Shown here: one piece after another, positions 20,771 through 32,425 of the stretch
Position numbering within the stretch: the stretch's first letter is position 1
Layout: each line of letters starts with the position of its first letter
Origin: Parelaphostrongylus tenuis
Lineage: Eukaryota > Nematoda > Chromadorea > Rhabditida > Metastrongylidae
Direction: 5' to 3'
Assembly: GCA_019055375.1 (NCBI GenBank)
Contig: JAHQIW010007289.1
Location: 17,680 to 81,679, forward strand
DNA length: 64,000 bases
Position numbers and translations under genes: made by a program
The notes under the pieces: generated by a model
What the model was told of the DNA's origin: nothing
The model's input: the letters and a program-made list of their open reading frames with translations, nothing else
Databases searched by the model: none

Positions 20771-20860
20771 CCACTCTACATCATCAATGGGTCTATAGTA
20801 ACATCATAACATCGCAAGGCGGTCAAATAAAATGATTTCGGATCAATTATGTGCATCGAT
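20771..20860 (+). repeat. Solo tail module of tRNA-like family 2
   Basis: Contains actctacatcatcaatggg, ctatagtaacatcataaca, then tcgcaaggcggtcaaataaa. It is almost identical to both tails of the 16.6-kb element but with no tRNA-like unit upstream. A 5'-truncated insertion is the simplest explanation. Confidence 0.75.
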
Positions 20861-20974
20861 GAGACGTCTTAGGTGTCATAAAGGTCGTGATACTTTTTTG
20901 ATCCGCTCTAATGAGTGAGCGTATTACTTGACGTTACAGGACTTTGCGAATGTTTTAGCTATCTTTTCAAACTC

Positions 20975-22690
20975 ATGTGCTTTTCTGATCTCAGCACGTC
21001 GTACTCATTTTGATAATTTGAAAACTTCAGACGTTTTTCTCAGCAGTTTTATTATAAGCAAGTGATTCTGTCGCCAAGTTGTGGATTAAGCAGACACAGA
21101 ATAATCCGCTGCCGCACAAATTAATAAAATCCTGAGGATTCTAAACTGTAAAGTGAGAGCGCTCTCTCTGATCCGCACTGCCTTTCCACTGCTGATTATG
21201 AAAACCTAATAACACCTTAGCACAGTTTTCTTGAAATACCACGAAGAAAAGCACACTTAACCAAGCAAAATGAGGAGGATAAAGTCCTGTAGTATGTGTT
21301 GAAAACTCAAACTCGACTCTATAACGTTTTTATTGGTCTACTGTTTGATACAAACCTTGTTGAGACACCCATATGTAAATTAAATGTTATTCTTTTTATT
21401 TAATCGCTTATAGCGGTGGTATGATGCTGCAATTATATACCCACTGATGTAGAGTGATGTTGCAAAACTTTCGCGTCAGCTGGGATTAGAACCCGCACCT
21501 CACTCTATCCGGGATTACGTGCTCTATCCGTTACAGTACTGCCGCTCATTTTGCACATCGCTCTTCTGCACAAATAAAAAGAATAACATCCAATCTATAA
21601 TACCCAATATTTGTCAGCGTGATTGGTTCAGTGTCGAAGGCACAACCAGAGCTAGGCCGTTGACGGTGGCGGCTGATAGATAGATGCGCTGTAGAGTAGA
21701 AAAAGCGATGTGCAAAATGGACTTCAGTAGTGTTACGGATAGGGCATGCATTCCTAGAAAGAGTGAGTTGCGGGGTTCTAGTCCCGCCTGACGCGAAGTT
21801 TTGCACATCACTCTACATCAATGGGTATTCATTTGTAACACTCATAAATAGTTTGAGAATGTTCTCACTGTCTTTTCAAGACATGAGTGCAGATTCATTC
21901 ATAGCAACATATTCGGCAGATACGTGTGTTCCGGCGACATCGTCACTATCAGTGCCGTTTCCTCCGGCACTGCCTCTCATTATGGAAGCAAGCGTCAAAG
22001 GCCGATAAATGCTTGTCATGTGGAATTATCACTGACGGCCTTTATCCACAGTCGATGACTTGAGGTTGGTTTATAAAAAATAATGTCTTTTTTCATCGGC
22101 TGTTTCTTACAAAACCTCGTCAAACATTCACATTATGTATAGTTTTTGAGTCAAAGGTGCTGATGATGGCGAAGCCGCGGAGATACACGTGTCTGCCGAT
22201 TATGTTACTATGAATGAATCTAAACTCAAGTCTCTAGAAGACGTGAGAGCCTTCTCAAACTTCATATGAGTGTTTCAATAAGATTTATATCAAAACGGTC
22301 GACTTAAGAAATCATTATAGAGTCGAGTTTTTTTTTCAACACATTCTATAGGACTTTATCCTCCTCATTTTGCTTAATTAGATGTGGTTTTCTTTGAAGT
22401 ATTTCGAAAAAGCTACCCCAATGTGTTATTAGGTTTTATTACGAACAGTGGAAAGGCAGTGCGCATCGGAGAGAGCGCTCTCACTTTACAGTTTGAAATC
22501 ATTTGGATTTTAATAATTTATGTGGCAGCAGATGATTGTGTGTTTGCTTAATCCAGAGCTTGGCGACAGAATAAGTAGTAAAATATTGAATTGCTGAAAA
22601 AATGTCTGCAATCTTCAAAATATCAAAATGAATACGACCTACTGGCATCAGAAAAGGTTTATAACAAATGCTCATGCTTTTGCTTAGATT
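20975..22690. repeat. Large palindrome, ~540-bp arms
   Basis: The left arm (20975-21377 plus 21839-21960) is the reverse complement of the right arm (22150-22690). Matching landmarks are gtgagagcgctctctctgat vs agagagcgctctcac; actcgactctataacg vs ttatagagtcgag; and cagatacgtgtg vs cacgtgtctg. Divergence is moderate with indels. The loop is about 190 bp. The left arm is interrupted by a tRNA-like element (21378-21838). Arms carry no coding potential I recognise. A MITE or foldback transposon, or a hairpin duplication, would both fit. Confidence 0.75.
21378..21838. mobile_element. Compound tRNA-like retroposon (family 1) in palindrome arm
   Basis: Left: tail module in reverse (ctttttatttaatcgcttat, agcggtggtatgatg) then a minus-oriented tRNA-like unit (about 21470-21545). 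Centre: linker ctatctatcagccgccacc in reverse sense. Right: plus-oriented tRNA-like unit (about 21717-21793, B-box GGGGTTCTAGTCCCGCC) and a truncated tail (actctacatcaatgggtatt). It is flanked by acacccata and acactcata, a probable ~9-bp imperfect TSD. The opposite arm of the palindrome lacks it and supplies the empty site (acactcatatgaagtttgag). Confidence 0.75.
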
Positions 22691-23564
22691 TCAAATCCTC
22701 ATGTTAACGTGTACTGCTCCTCCTTTTATGTGACTTGTATGAGATGTGAGAGCATGAACCATTTGAAACAGAAGACGAATTACACAATGGGTATGAAATA
22801 GCAAGACGTATATCTAGGATAATATTCATATTATTTGAGTTTCAAGATAAAAGTATAGGCGAACATTGTTGGATTTTGATAGCTGTATCAAAAAAAAAAT
22901 AAACATTCACTAAAATTGTTTTGGCAAGTAGTGTTCTAAAAAAGCAAGAAAGTTTTCCTAAGCACCACTACTATGATGATACGGCATGCCTGTCAAACGT
23001 AGGGATTGGAGTGCATAAAAGTGAGCGCAGAAAATGATTATGGCTTTATAAGTGCCAAAAAAGGGGTGCGATATACACCAAATGTAAGAAACGCACTTGT
23101 TGTTTAGCTATTTTGTTTGCTAGGCGTATTGTTTTGTTGAAGTTCGTAGAGACGTTCAGCCGAGTAAAGTCAGTCATCCGGATGTGTATACAAAGCATAC
23201 CTTCATTATTCCTAAGTAAATTAATGACATAATGAAGTCTCATAATAACGACTTTGAAAAAAGATAAAAAATACTGAATTTTCGAGTGTCTTTTTAGCTT
23301 GAAGCATGTTGTGATTTGGTTTATTGAGGCTAACGTAGAAGTTGGTAAATAGCGCCGCACAGCTCCTTGATACGAAGACCGAATTCGTAGTAAAAATCTG
23401 TTGTAAATATCTAAATCATTGTGACTTTGGTGAATGAAAGGTTATGGAAGAAACAGATAATAACTAGTTTTTTGAAAGAATATCATATCAGTTCACAGAT
23501 ACAACGAAGTACTTTCGTCGTATATCTGTGTTGAATGAAGATCAGTATTCGAAGAGAGCAGTTG
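22691..23564. other. No recognisable gene
   Basis: AT-rich with short frames. A minus-strand frame of 104 codons (23046-23360) has no recognisable motif. Confidence 0.4.
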
Positions 23565-23855
23565 GAGCGCATGTATCGCAGTGGTTAGAGGTGATCCACG
23601 TCGCACTCGAGGTCAATGTTACGATCTCGCGCTCATGGCTCACCAAGATCCATCCCTATGGGGTCGGTAAATGCTACTGGACTGGTTTCAGAATTGTCTG
23701 GGAAGATAAGCAGCACTGACTTGCTTCAGTGGGAGGCCGCCGAGAGTCATTGTAAAGGCCAGATATGCATTCAATCACCTCAAGCGAAGAAAAAAAAATC
23801 AAAGGCGACTTCATACCGCATCCCTTAGGATTGAGCAACGCCAAGAGTGTTATCC
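23565..23855 (+). repeat. Second tRNA-derived SINE family, copy 1
   Basis: The 5' part is tRNA-like: CGCAGTGGTTAGAGGTG (A-box) and GTTACGATCTCGCGCTC (degenerate B-box), followed by a body ending gagcaacgccaagag. It aligns along its whole ~290 bp with the reverse-oriented copy at 53,469-53,769. This copy has a mutated B-box. Confidence 0.75.
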
Positions 23856-26325
23856 CTGTCCTTTCATTCGAAGAAAATCATATAATTCTATCACATCTTC
23901 CGTTCATCAGACCAGCTTCATTAACTTGTAAAAGTAATGAATTTATTGGCTGGCATCTTGCCACATTTTGCCTACTTTAGAGCCGATGATGTGAATCGAT
24001 GCTAGACTGTCGCACGTTCTCGTTGTGGCCTTTGTTGCCGTTTAAGTCGGATCTCTTTCTGAGGAATACTGCACAAGTGAAAACCCAACCTATACGGTTA
24101 TCAACAAGGATAGAAGGAGCAGTGCTGACTAATGAGGACAATTGACTGTGGAGCATTCACTCGGTTTAGTCGGCTCTGAAGAGACGAGAAGCATCAAACG
24201 TTGTTCTATCCGGAAGCAAATCAATACATGACTCCAATTGCAGGACAAAAACTTTTTATAAGAGCGTTAGATATTATTCAAACGCTTAAGTTCCTGGGTA
24301 GCTTTCCATTTTACCGGTTTCTTGAAACATTTTTTATAACTTTAAAGCTCTAAATTCCAAAATAAACTATGCCTTACACGACCACCGCGTTTTTTCCATA
24401 CCTCGCTTTTATTACGTTGGACAAAGTTTCTTTCTTAAATTGTCAGTAATGTTTCAATAGCGCAAGTTTCGAAAAACTTGAAAATGTGTTTTTGTCTCTT
24501 GGAAAAGATCTCCTATTGGCACAGTGGGAAAAAGAAAAATAAAGAGCCTTTCTTAAGACTATCACTAATCATTCGACACTCCATTATTCATTTGGGAATT
24601 TTTCTTTCGTATTGAAGAAACTCCAGATAAACGACCAACTCAGATACTTCCTCTACACGTTCATGTGCTTTTCTCGCTTCCATCTTGTTATACTCGTGAT
24701 AAAAATGGCAGCGCGCGGTGAGGGTGAAACATAGCTTAATTCCGAAAATTACAGCATTGTAAAAGGGTTTTCACAAAGGAAGTCTACGTGCAATGTTTTC
24801 ACAGATTTGAGCTTTTGAAAGGGCTACCAACATTCTTGAGAAATGCTTATCGAGCAAATGGGATCTTTTCTTTTCTGGATCAAGGAAAGAACCCGTCGAA
24901 GTACATCGATTCAACCCTTAGGGTGGCTATAGAAATCAGTCTGCGCAGAGCAAAGCGAATTGCGCCTCGATACGCGATTTTCGCTGTCTAATCCCCAAGG
25001 GATTTCATGTCGCAGAGATGTTGGTGTTCGGCTAGCGATTGGCTTGATGCTAATGTGCGCGTCCCAGCCTGAAAACTCGGGTAATTAGACCTTTATCTAC
25101 ATAAAAATATTACTAACACGGAAAACAAGTAGCAAAAATAACGGCCAATACGGCAATATGCAACATAAATAGACAATAGTTGAAAGATACTGAGATCAAG
25201 ATAATGTAGTGGTTCAGTGGGTCCACGCATAAAACAATGCGTGAGACTTGCGATGAGCGTGAGTAACGTGAATGATAGTAGAAAGCGACGAGCTATGAGT
25301 AAGGAATACGATACTACGGTGACTACGAAATAGATCCAATCAGCAGTCAGACGTACAGTTGGAAGAATTAAGGGCTATAATAAAGACTAATGCGCCCGTT
25401 CATGTAACTAGAGTCGCAGAGAACAATAGTGCATTAAACACAGGCCCGGGAGAAAGGTGAACGAGCGAACGAGGCGATGAGCCATGAGTAAGGGACATGC
25501 ACAATGATGATGACACGATGACCCACCCTAGCAACTAGACAATCGACATGCGATCAACAATTGGGAAGAATCACAAGCTATGGTGGAAGAGTCAATGTCC
25601 AATGAGTACGCACCCATTTTCAAGAAGCGTATTTTTTGCTTTTTCTAGATTATTGAATTCTTTATTCGATAGCTTAAATCTAGAGAATTTTGGAAGGTGT
25701 TTTTTTGTTTCCTTGAAAGTTTTCCAAATTACACTGTAATAGTAAAAAGAAAATTTCATTTCACGCCTCACAACAACTTTTCGCTGAATAAATCTTTTCT
25801 TCGAGAAAATATAGTTCCTGTTTGATAGCACAAATTTCGGCAAATTCCAGCGCTTTTGATTTTCTAAAAAAATTTTATTGTTTGGCTATAACAATGAAAT
25901 GGAGATTGTACTTCACAGGCAGCGCGCGTGCCATCCACCGCTATGTGGAGGGATCTCGCAACACTGGCCTCAAGCCATCGCCATTCAATACCAGCGATAG
26001 CATGGATCTCGATAAACTTCAATGATGAGCTTGGTTTTGAGAAAAGTCTCTTAGTGCCCTTTATAGCGGTAAGAATAAAATTGTGGTTGCACATTCGAAT
26101 ACTTTTTTTGGCATAGCTTCTATTCGCACTTTCATTCAAGAAAGACTTCTTGGTGGCTTCTTACGGCTAAAAGAATATTAGGTTATGCACTAGGCGCGCA
26201 TCGCACCTCACATGTAAGTTTGGTGTTTCGCGATCGCCACGGCGCCTGATGCAAAATTCCATATTCTTTCAGCTGTAACAAAGCGTCAAAGTGCCCTCTT
26301 GAAAGACAAGTATATTATTAAGCCG
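23856..26325. other. No recognisable gene; one diverged tandem duplication
   Basis: No protein family is recognisable. The segment 25,285-25,390 (cgacgagctatgagtaagga, later cagttggaagaatt) is echoed by 25,470-25,590 (cgatgagccatgagtaaggg, later caattgggaagaatc), an old duplication with ~190-bp period. Confidence 0.45.
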
Positions 26326-26715
26326 CAAGATCGACTGTTTTTAAACCTTGCAATGAACATTCAAAAATAATTCAATAAAAAAAATTTCTAAAGCCTAGCG
26401 AGGTTGGTAGGCCAGGGCCATACACCAGTATTTCCGAGGTTTCGGCCTCGTCAGTGATCCCGACCCACATTTGAACCCTGCATTTGTAGCAAGGAGGGAG
26501 GCGTATGTTGGTGATGGCATAGTGTACAATGACACTGGTCCATCACCACTTTTTCAGTCGATGGATTTCAGCCGTTAGATCAAAATTGACCCATAAGATC
26601 GACTGTTTTTCAAAACCTCGCAATAAAACATTCATGCACGGCTCAATGTGTGGGCGGGAGTCACCGACGAGGAGGTTGAAACTTCCCAAACACCAGTGTA
26701 TGGCCCTGGCGTACC
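26318..26715. repeat. Inverted plus direct repeat cluster
   Basis: ggccagggccatacaccagt (26412-26431) and its partner accagtgtatggccctggc (26692-26710 region) are inverted. The flanking blocks gaggtttcggcctcgtcagt and accgacgaggaggttgaaac extend the arms to ~60 bp. A direct repeat aagatcgactgtttttaaac / aagatcgactgtttttcaaa lies at 26,327 and 26,596. The structure looks like two opposed copies of one short repeat. Confidence 0.65.
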
Positions 26716-27666
26716 AGACCTCTTGCAGGCGCTAGACATTCTTTTTTTGGAATATATTATTAAAATCGTTTGATTTGTGATGCCAAAAGGTTATCAAAAG
26801 TCTCAAGGAAAAAACCGTTCAAAGCGAAAGATGCCTTGAGTATAAAATAAAATGCTGCTTTTATTATTACTGCATAGTCAAAAAAAGAATTGAAATGCGA
26901 TTTTTCTTGAATATGGGCATGGATGGAAGAAATGTATTCAAGTACTCTCCGCAATGATGAGTGCGCGCTCTTCCTATGTTTTCTTCCAGCTACATAGTAC
27001 AAGTACGTCCCACACGACCTCTACTTATGTGTTTAGTTGTGTAAGATGGTGGCATTCAAGGTGTTTTCTTTCCCAAGACAGGCTTATATAATGCACAATA
27101 AGGATTGAAAGTTTGTTTTTTTTTTTAGAAGAATGTGACAATTGCCGCTGAAACAATGAACAATTTCAAGGCGATTAGTCGCTCTATTACATCACAAAGG
27201 CAAAAGATTTTTCTGTGATATTTTCGATTTTTTGTAACGATAAGATACTTCTGACGCACATACTTCACCCATAATCACTAAAAACACCATCTTTGGCGTT
27301 CAAGCGACGGCGTAAACATTAAAGGCGTGGAATGCCCTCTTTTTGCTTTCAGCAAATTATAATAACTATTTAGGAAAAACCAACTACATCGTCAAATCCT
27401 TGAGATTTAGGCTTTCGGGAGACTGGTAAAACCTTGGTGAAGAGGCCTATCGAAGCCTCAGCCCGAGCAGATGATGTTAATAAGTGTAAAACATAATTTC
27501 ATTTCTCTGATACAGATGCCTTGGTTCAAAAATTCAACATGCCATTGAAAATGCAGAGACTTGAGCTATTGTAATATTGCCAAAACATCTTAGAAAAAAT
27601 TTTCTGAACTCGGAGGTCCTTCAAACGGTCGTGTATCATAATTGATTTTACGCTGTCCCTTTGCAC

Positions 27667-28616
27667 TTAATTTTGTTTCTCTAAGTACTTCATGGAACAA
27701 TTGGCCAGATCAACAAGAGATATATGACTGGTAAACAACACGAAGTACAGGGGAAAGTTGGTTGTCAGTTCACTATAAACGTACAATTGTAATAATTCAG
27801 TTGCCTGTTTTCCTTCACGACGGATTTTGGCCGAGAATCGTAGAAGATTCCGAATTTCACTCAAATAATCAGTGAAATAGCGTGGATTCTGTCCATAAGC
27901 AAAATCCAGCAACAGAAACTTGGCGGACTCATTTAGCAGCCTAAAACTCGATGACATCGTATAGTTGCGGGATACTTTTTTCTGTTAGTTGGGCGGGAAT
28001 TGATGGAACGACCCTCTTGGGCCGCTGGAACAGGGAACATTTCATGGATGATGGTTACATGAAATCCTTCTAAAAGGTTTGGAATCCTCCGGTTATACAG
28101 CACCCGTGTGCGTGTTTCTTGGGAAGCATTCTAATAAAGCTATAACTAAAAAAAACTGTCGTCGTGTATCACGCACCGGTTCATTTTTTCTATGCAGAAC
28201 AATAGTATACTCTTTCTTCAAACTATAAGTGATTCCTTTTCGATATGCAATAAGTTTTGCCCACAAATTTCCAACCTCTGACGCTGGCGCTTGTTTTGAT
28301 AATAGACGGTAAATCAACCAAAGTTATTACAGAAGATGAGACCCGAGTTCCTATATACCGCGGGAATTTTTTTCCGGCTTTGTATGTGGTGGTGTGTCTT
28401 GCGAACTGGAGAAATTGATATACGGCGTTTCCCCAACCGATCGATCGATATGTTGCTAAGGTGACTCACAGTGTAAAAGTATAATTTTTGTATTTTACTT
28501 TGGAAACTTTTCCTTTCCGTTTGTGAAATATATACTCCATGTAGAACGCATGAACGTTTGATACTACGAGATTTCCTTCCGACCAGCTCTACCGCTGCTT
28601 TCTCGGTGCTCACCAA
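27667..28616 (-). other. Cluster of unrecognised minus-strand frames
   Basis: Three successive minus-strand open stretches (28616-28314, 28317-28093, 27957-27667; 100, 74 and 96 codons) have mixed amino-acid composition and no low complexity. I recognise no domain and could not define splice sites linking them. They could be exons of a host gene, an old pseudogene, or chance frames. Listed because no other region looks as gene-like outside transposons. Confidence 0.2.
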
Positions 28617-29220
28617 AGAAGTAAATCATGAAAGCACGAAAGCGTTGTAAACACCCCCTAATTTTTTTCAGATGGTACAAGCCTTACGTAGAGTTCCTTT
28701 TCAAAGAGCGAGCAGGTAGTGCAATAGCGAAAAATTTGAGCTTTCAAAGTATTTTGTGATACTCGTTATGGAAAGTCAAGAAGGTTTTAATACTCATTAT
28801 GAAAGTCACGAAGGGTCTGCTTTCGGTGGGTTGAGGTGGGGAACCCCCGTTTATCAGAAGAAAAAACCTATAAGTTGTGGGGGCTACTGGTAGAGAAATT
28901 CGCATATACTTTACAATGGATATCAAAGGGAGAAGTTTGAAGGGAACGTCCAAAGTTATGAGTCACGAGCGCTATAGATGATAGGTAAGGAAAAGTGGAG
29001 AAAATTATAACATTATGTCACATTAGCAACAGAGGATGCAAACGCCAGGCATATCAGGAGCGGAGAGCACCAACTGAAAGGGCCAATTTAGACAGTAACG
29101 GAATTTTTTTTTAACAAGCCCCACATTAATACGCTCTTTTGGCGTTGTTTTTCTAGCGGAACAAAAAATTGAATAGTTCCTGCTGGACATGATTTATAGG
29201 ATAGAGCATGCGAAAAGAGT

Positions 29221-29241
29221 GGGGGGGGGGGGGGGGGGGGG
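29221..29241 (+). repeat. Poly-G run (21 nt)
   Basis: Uninterrupted G21. Similar G or C runs occur at 56,853, 58,658 and 61,646. Confidence 0.95.
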
Positions 29242-29587
29242 TTTCCCCAGGGACTTAAGTCAAAATTGTAAGAGATTCCATCAGCAGATTGAGGCGAGTG
29301 AACATGAATTCATAAGTGCAATATAAAACCATGTTAACCTTTTGCCAGGGTTTCCGTAAGCACAGCACGATGCCAGCGAAAGCGATCGTGCTACCTGGCT
29401 GGTGCCATTCTGAATAAGAGTCCTATTTTAAACTTTTTTTGTATATATTTCAGCCTATTTTCGGTGATATATATATATAGAATAGAAAAATTGCAAAGTG
29501 TTTGGCATTGACCGCCACCTAGTACGCCATACTTTCATCCATACTGTACATGTGAACGGTAGTTGAGATAACATATTTGAATTTGAA

Positions 29588-29680
29588 ATCACTTCCAGAG
29601 TTTCATCGATTTGATAAGTATAGACCTGTCACTTGCCAGAGTTTAATCGATTTGTAAGTATAGACCGGTATCACTTAAAA
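29588..29680 (+). repeat. ~50-bp tandem duplication
   Basis: ccagagtttcatcgatttg then ataagtatagacc is followed at once by ccagagtttaatcgatttg then taagtatagacc, two near-identical units. Confidence 0.8.
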
Positions 29681-30002
29681 TTTTGCTGTAGTTTATCGAC
29701 CCTAGTTCAGGCACTAGACAAAACAACATTGGCGTGCACATTACACCTAGATTTCTATGTCTAAGAAATCTAGATGGACTTTATGGAAGCAGACTACCAA
29801 TTAGCATGAACCACATCAACACCGAGGGGGATTTGGCTTGCAAGGGTCCTTGCTAGTTAATCAAAAAAAGACTTCGAAAAACCGCGGAATGGTGTTTGCT
29901 TAGCTCCTACATTCCAGGCGCAAGGATTTCCTGTATTTGATCGTTCCTTTAACGTTAGTATGATTTAGTAACATCTATTCAATTTGTTGAGTGTGATGGT
30001 AC

Positions 30003-30110
30003 GCAATTCGCGCCTCAAGCGGGAATCGAACCCTTTTTTCACGCTTCACGAGGCCGTATGCTAGTGCAGTAACGAAGGTCTGTGCTATCCACTCTTTGTA
30101 TGACGCGGGC
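30003..30110 (-). repeat. tRNA-like sequence with exact B-box
   Basis: On the minus strand: GTGGATAGCACAGACC and TAGCATACGGCC (A-box-like), then GGGTTCGATTCCCGC, a canonical Pol III B-box, followed by ttgaggcgcg. Spacing between the boxes is longer than in a class I tRNA, and no acceptor stem pairs. Probably a tRNA-derived SINE head of a third type. Confidence 0.45.
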
Positions 30111-30837
30111 GTCAATTCGTCAATCAAGCAGGCGCTGACGGTCTGAGCTGATACACATATTGGCCTTTGCACTCAGTTACCTGGCAGAAATGGATATATG
30201 TGGTATAAAGTCTGCTCAACTGATCTTTCACGGTCTATAATGTTTCACAATACATTCAGAAATCCACTGATTGAACGTTGATCAAAAACTTTCTTATCAA
30301 GAAGCTTGAATGCCCACCAATAGTACACGAATGATAGGGTAGAACTGCAAACGAACACTAAATAGACAGATGTCATATGTTAAAGCTTTCCCAGGTAAAC
30401 AGAAGGAGAAGAAACTCTTGAAAGAAGCTCACACAGAAACTATTATAAGAAAATTGTCAGACAGCGTTTGGGTGTTCTAGTCTCATTATGTGGATGCTAG
30501 TGTAAAAGCCACATACTTCCAGATTCAACTTGCGTAATGAATTTGGTTTTTCCTCACATCGCTGTCCTTTACGACGGGTAGTCCGTACGGATCGGGTGAC
30601 CCACATTTGTCTTGATGCGTGATGCGTACCGGAGTATCTGTATTAACTGGATCCTCGTGGCCCTCGACAGCAATTCTCTTTACGTATTTGTAGCGATGTT
30701 TCCGTTATCTTCAACTTTTATTTTCAACCCACTGTGAAAACGCACTTTTCCCTTTTTGAAGTTACAGTAGACGCTTCATAGTTTTTTACATTCGAGAGTT
30801 TTAATGTGCTTTATATATCACCAAGAGAATCGAGCGG

Positions 30838-30895
30838 GAGAGCAAAAATACGAACCTCCACACGGGAGTCGAACCTCGAATTGTGTTGTTTCAAC
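30838..30895 (-). repeat. tRNA T-arm-like remnant
   Basis: The minus strand reads GAGGTTCGACTCCCGTGTGG, an exact B-box with flanking T-stem pairing, but no A-box is seen at the expected distance. Confidence 0.35.
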
Positions 30896-31810
30896 TTCGA
30901 AGGGGCCTTTCTACTCTCTTGTGGACAGAAAAAATATATTTGCGATCCGCACCTAAGCACTTTCCTTAAATTAATATGTACGTTCTTATGATTTAAGTTG
31001 AAAATCCGTTTTCAAGTTTAAAAATCCTTGAACATTGCACTTGTTTTTTTTTTGAAATGACACTTTTTACTGAGGTCTAGTGGCCAAGAAGATTGGGTTA
31101 CGCCACCTCGGCGCACATTCATTGTGTTTGATATTGTGGTTGGATATTCACAACATTGCTACCAAGTCACCGCGCTTTTGCAACATGACATTTTTTTGAT
31201 CATATGAAATTGGGATGGTTCTGAAGGTACGTGTGCATCAACCTTGTTCTATCGCTCTGTGGGCTTAGTCTCAATTTCATTCTATATCGTTAGATAAACC
31301 GGCTTAGGTATCAAGCCTCAGTAGCCTCATCCTAAGTGTTAAGCAGCCTAGGTCTATACACCAGAGGCATAGAAACGTCTAGAAAAAAAATCATTAGAGC
31401 ATCGGAGTTTTATCTATTATCTAACTTCAAAACGAAGAAAAAAATTTTATATGCAGACAAAAATGGCACATCACTGTGGAATCGCGCTCCGCCGGATTAA
31501 TGTGCGCTAAGTGCGAAACACCTAACTACTGCCAAGGAATTGTAGAATTTTATCTGAAACTTGAAGTACAAAACTCAAATCACTGAAGTCAGCGATATTC
31601 AGTCTATTGAATGATCACTGAGAGCACACAACATGTTAGTTAATAAACATCCTCCAACACTGCAAGTGATCAACAGTCATCGCTCATTGTTTTGTAAAAT
31701 AAATTATAATCTCAAATTCGACATCTCATATAAACCTCGCTCAAAACTGTATATAATCTGATAACATATTTTGATCGTATTATGAGATCCATTACGGTTA
31801 AACCGAAAGG

Positions 31811-31862
31811 CACAGTGTTACTGATGACGGCTGTACTGTCGAAACACGTGTCCAGTAACAAT
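31811..31862 (+). ncRNA. Hammerhead-like remnant with displaced stem I
   Basis: Contains CTGATGA (31821-31827), a stem II-like GGC/GTC pair, GAAA (31841-31844), the ACACGTGT stem III and a GTC triplet. The outer helix is TGTTACTG with CAGTAACA (eight perfect pairs), which uses the first three bases of the core box. In this register the hammerhead core cannot form exactly, so it looks like a core-deleted descendant of a ribozyme. Confidence 0.45.
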
Positions 31863-32214
31863 TCCTAAGTATCAACTATTTGTTAACCTCGGCATCTTCA
31901 GTGATTCCATATTCTCTTCTTGAACACGAGACGATGTGTTGTAATAAACAGTATTGAAGCATTATAAGTTTCGGAAGTCTTGCTTTCCCTCACAGCCTTT
32001 GAAAGATCAAGTTGTTCACAATTCCAGCAGTCAATCATCTTCACTACTCCTTTAGAAAAACAAATCAGCCGACCTAGATTTCAATGGCATCAAACACAAA
32101 ATCAACTTTCATAGCATACTCCAACGCTTCCTTATAAGTCTTCCACTGAAACATTCCGAGTGTGAGATCATCGGAAGGAGATCACAGAGGCTCGTAATGC
32201 ACCCACCCATCGAA
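31863..32214. other. No recognisable gene
   Basis: No motif or repeat recognised. Confidence 0.4.
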
Positions 32215-32425
32215 GCAACAGTCTTATGTACTATTCATATCACGAGGTGGTTTCCGAGGGCATTGTCTTCCGTGCGGTTTCATTGATGGATTGGTCGTAT
32301 CCAATCCACAACGGTTCTAAGAATCTTTTGCACTGATATTTCAAGCTCCCGCGTAAGGATAGTGACTTCTATGCCGAAATTCACTCCCCCATGCCTCTGT
32401 GCCCTATTGCGTTGCCTGCCACGGT
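32215..32425 (-). pseudogene. PLE GIY-YIG endonuclease C-terminal fragment
   Basis: A minus-strand frame reads RHGGVNFGIEVTILTRELE then KILRTVVDWIRPIHQ. It aligns with KHDGVDFEVEITILAQEQ and the KILEAL helix of the 34-kb copy, i.e. the part of the GIY-YIG domain holding the late Glu. Only ~60 codons remain, without the GIY block. Confidence 0.65.

Larger units (their letters stand above)
28620..31790. other. No recognisable gene; small repeats and tRNA-like scraps
   Basis: Contains a tandem word near 28,760-28,815 (attatgaaagtcacgaagg vs ttatggaaagtcaagaagg), a 21-G run, a ~50-bp tandem duplication at 29,590, and tRNA-like B-boxes at 30.0 and 30.86 kb (separate entries). No coding family is recognised. 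Confidence 0.4.

Noticed and set aside
22146..22190. CTGATGATGGCGAAGCC near 22,150 as another hammerhead
   Set aside because: There is no GAAA box after the stem II-like hairpin, and the mirrored arm of the palindrome does not keep the core box.
26412..26470. CTGACGAGGCCGAAACC (reverse strand) as a true hammerhead
   Set aside because: The two boxes are separated only by GGCC, too short for stem II with a loop. Kept as a low-interest observation only.
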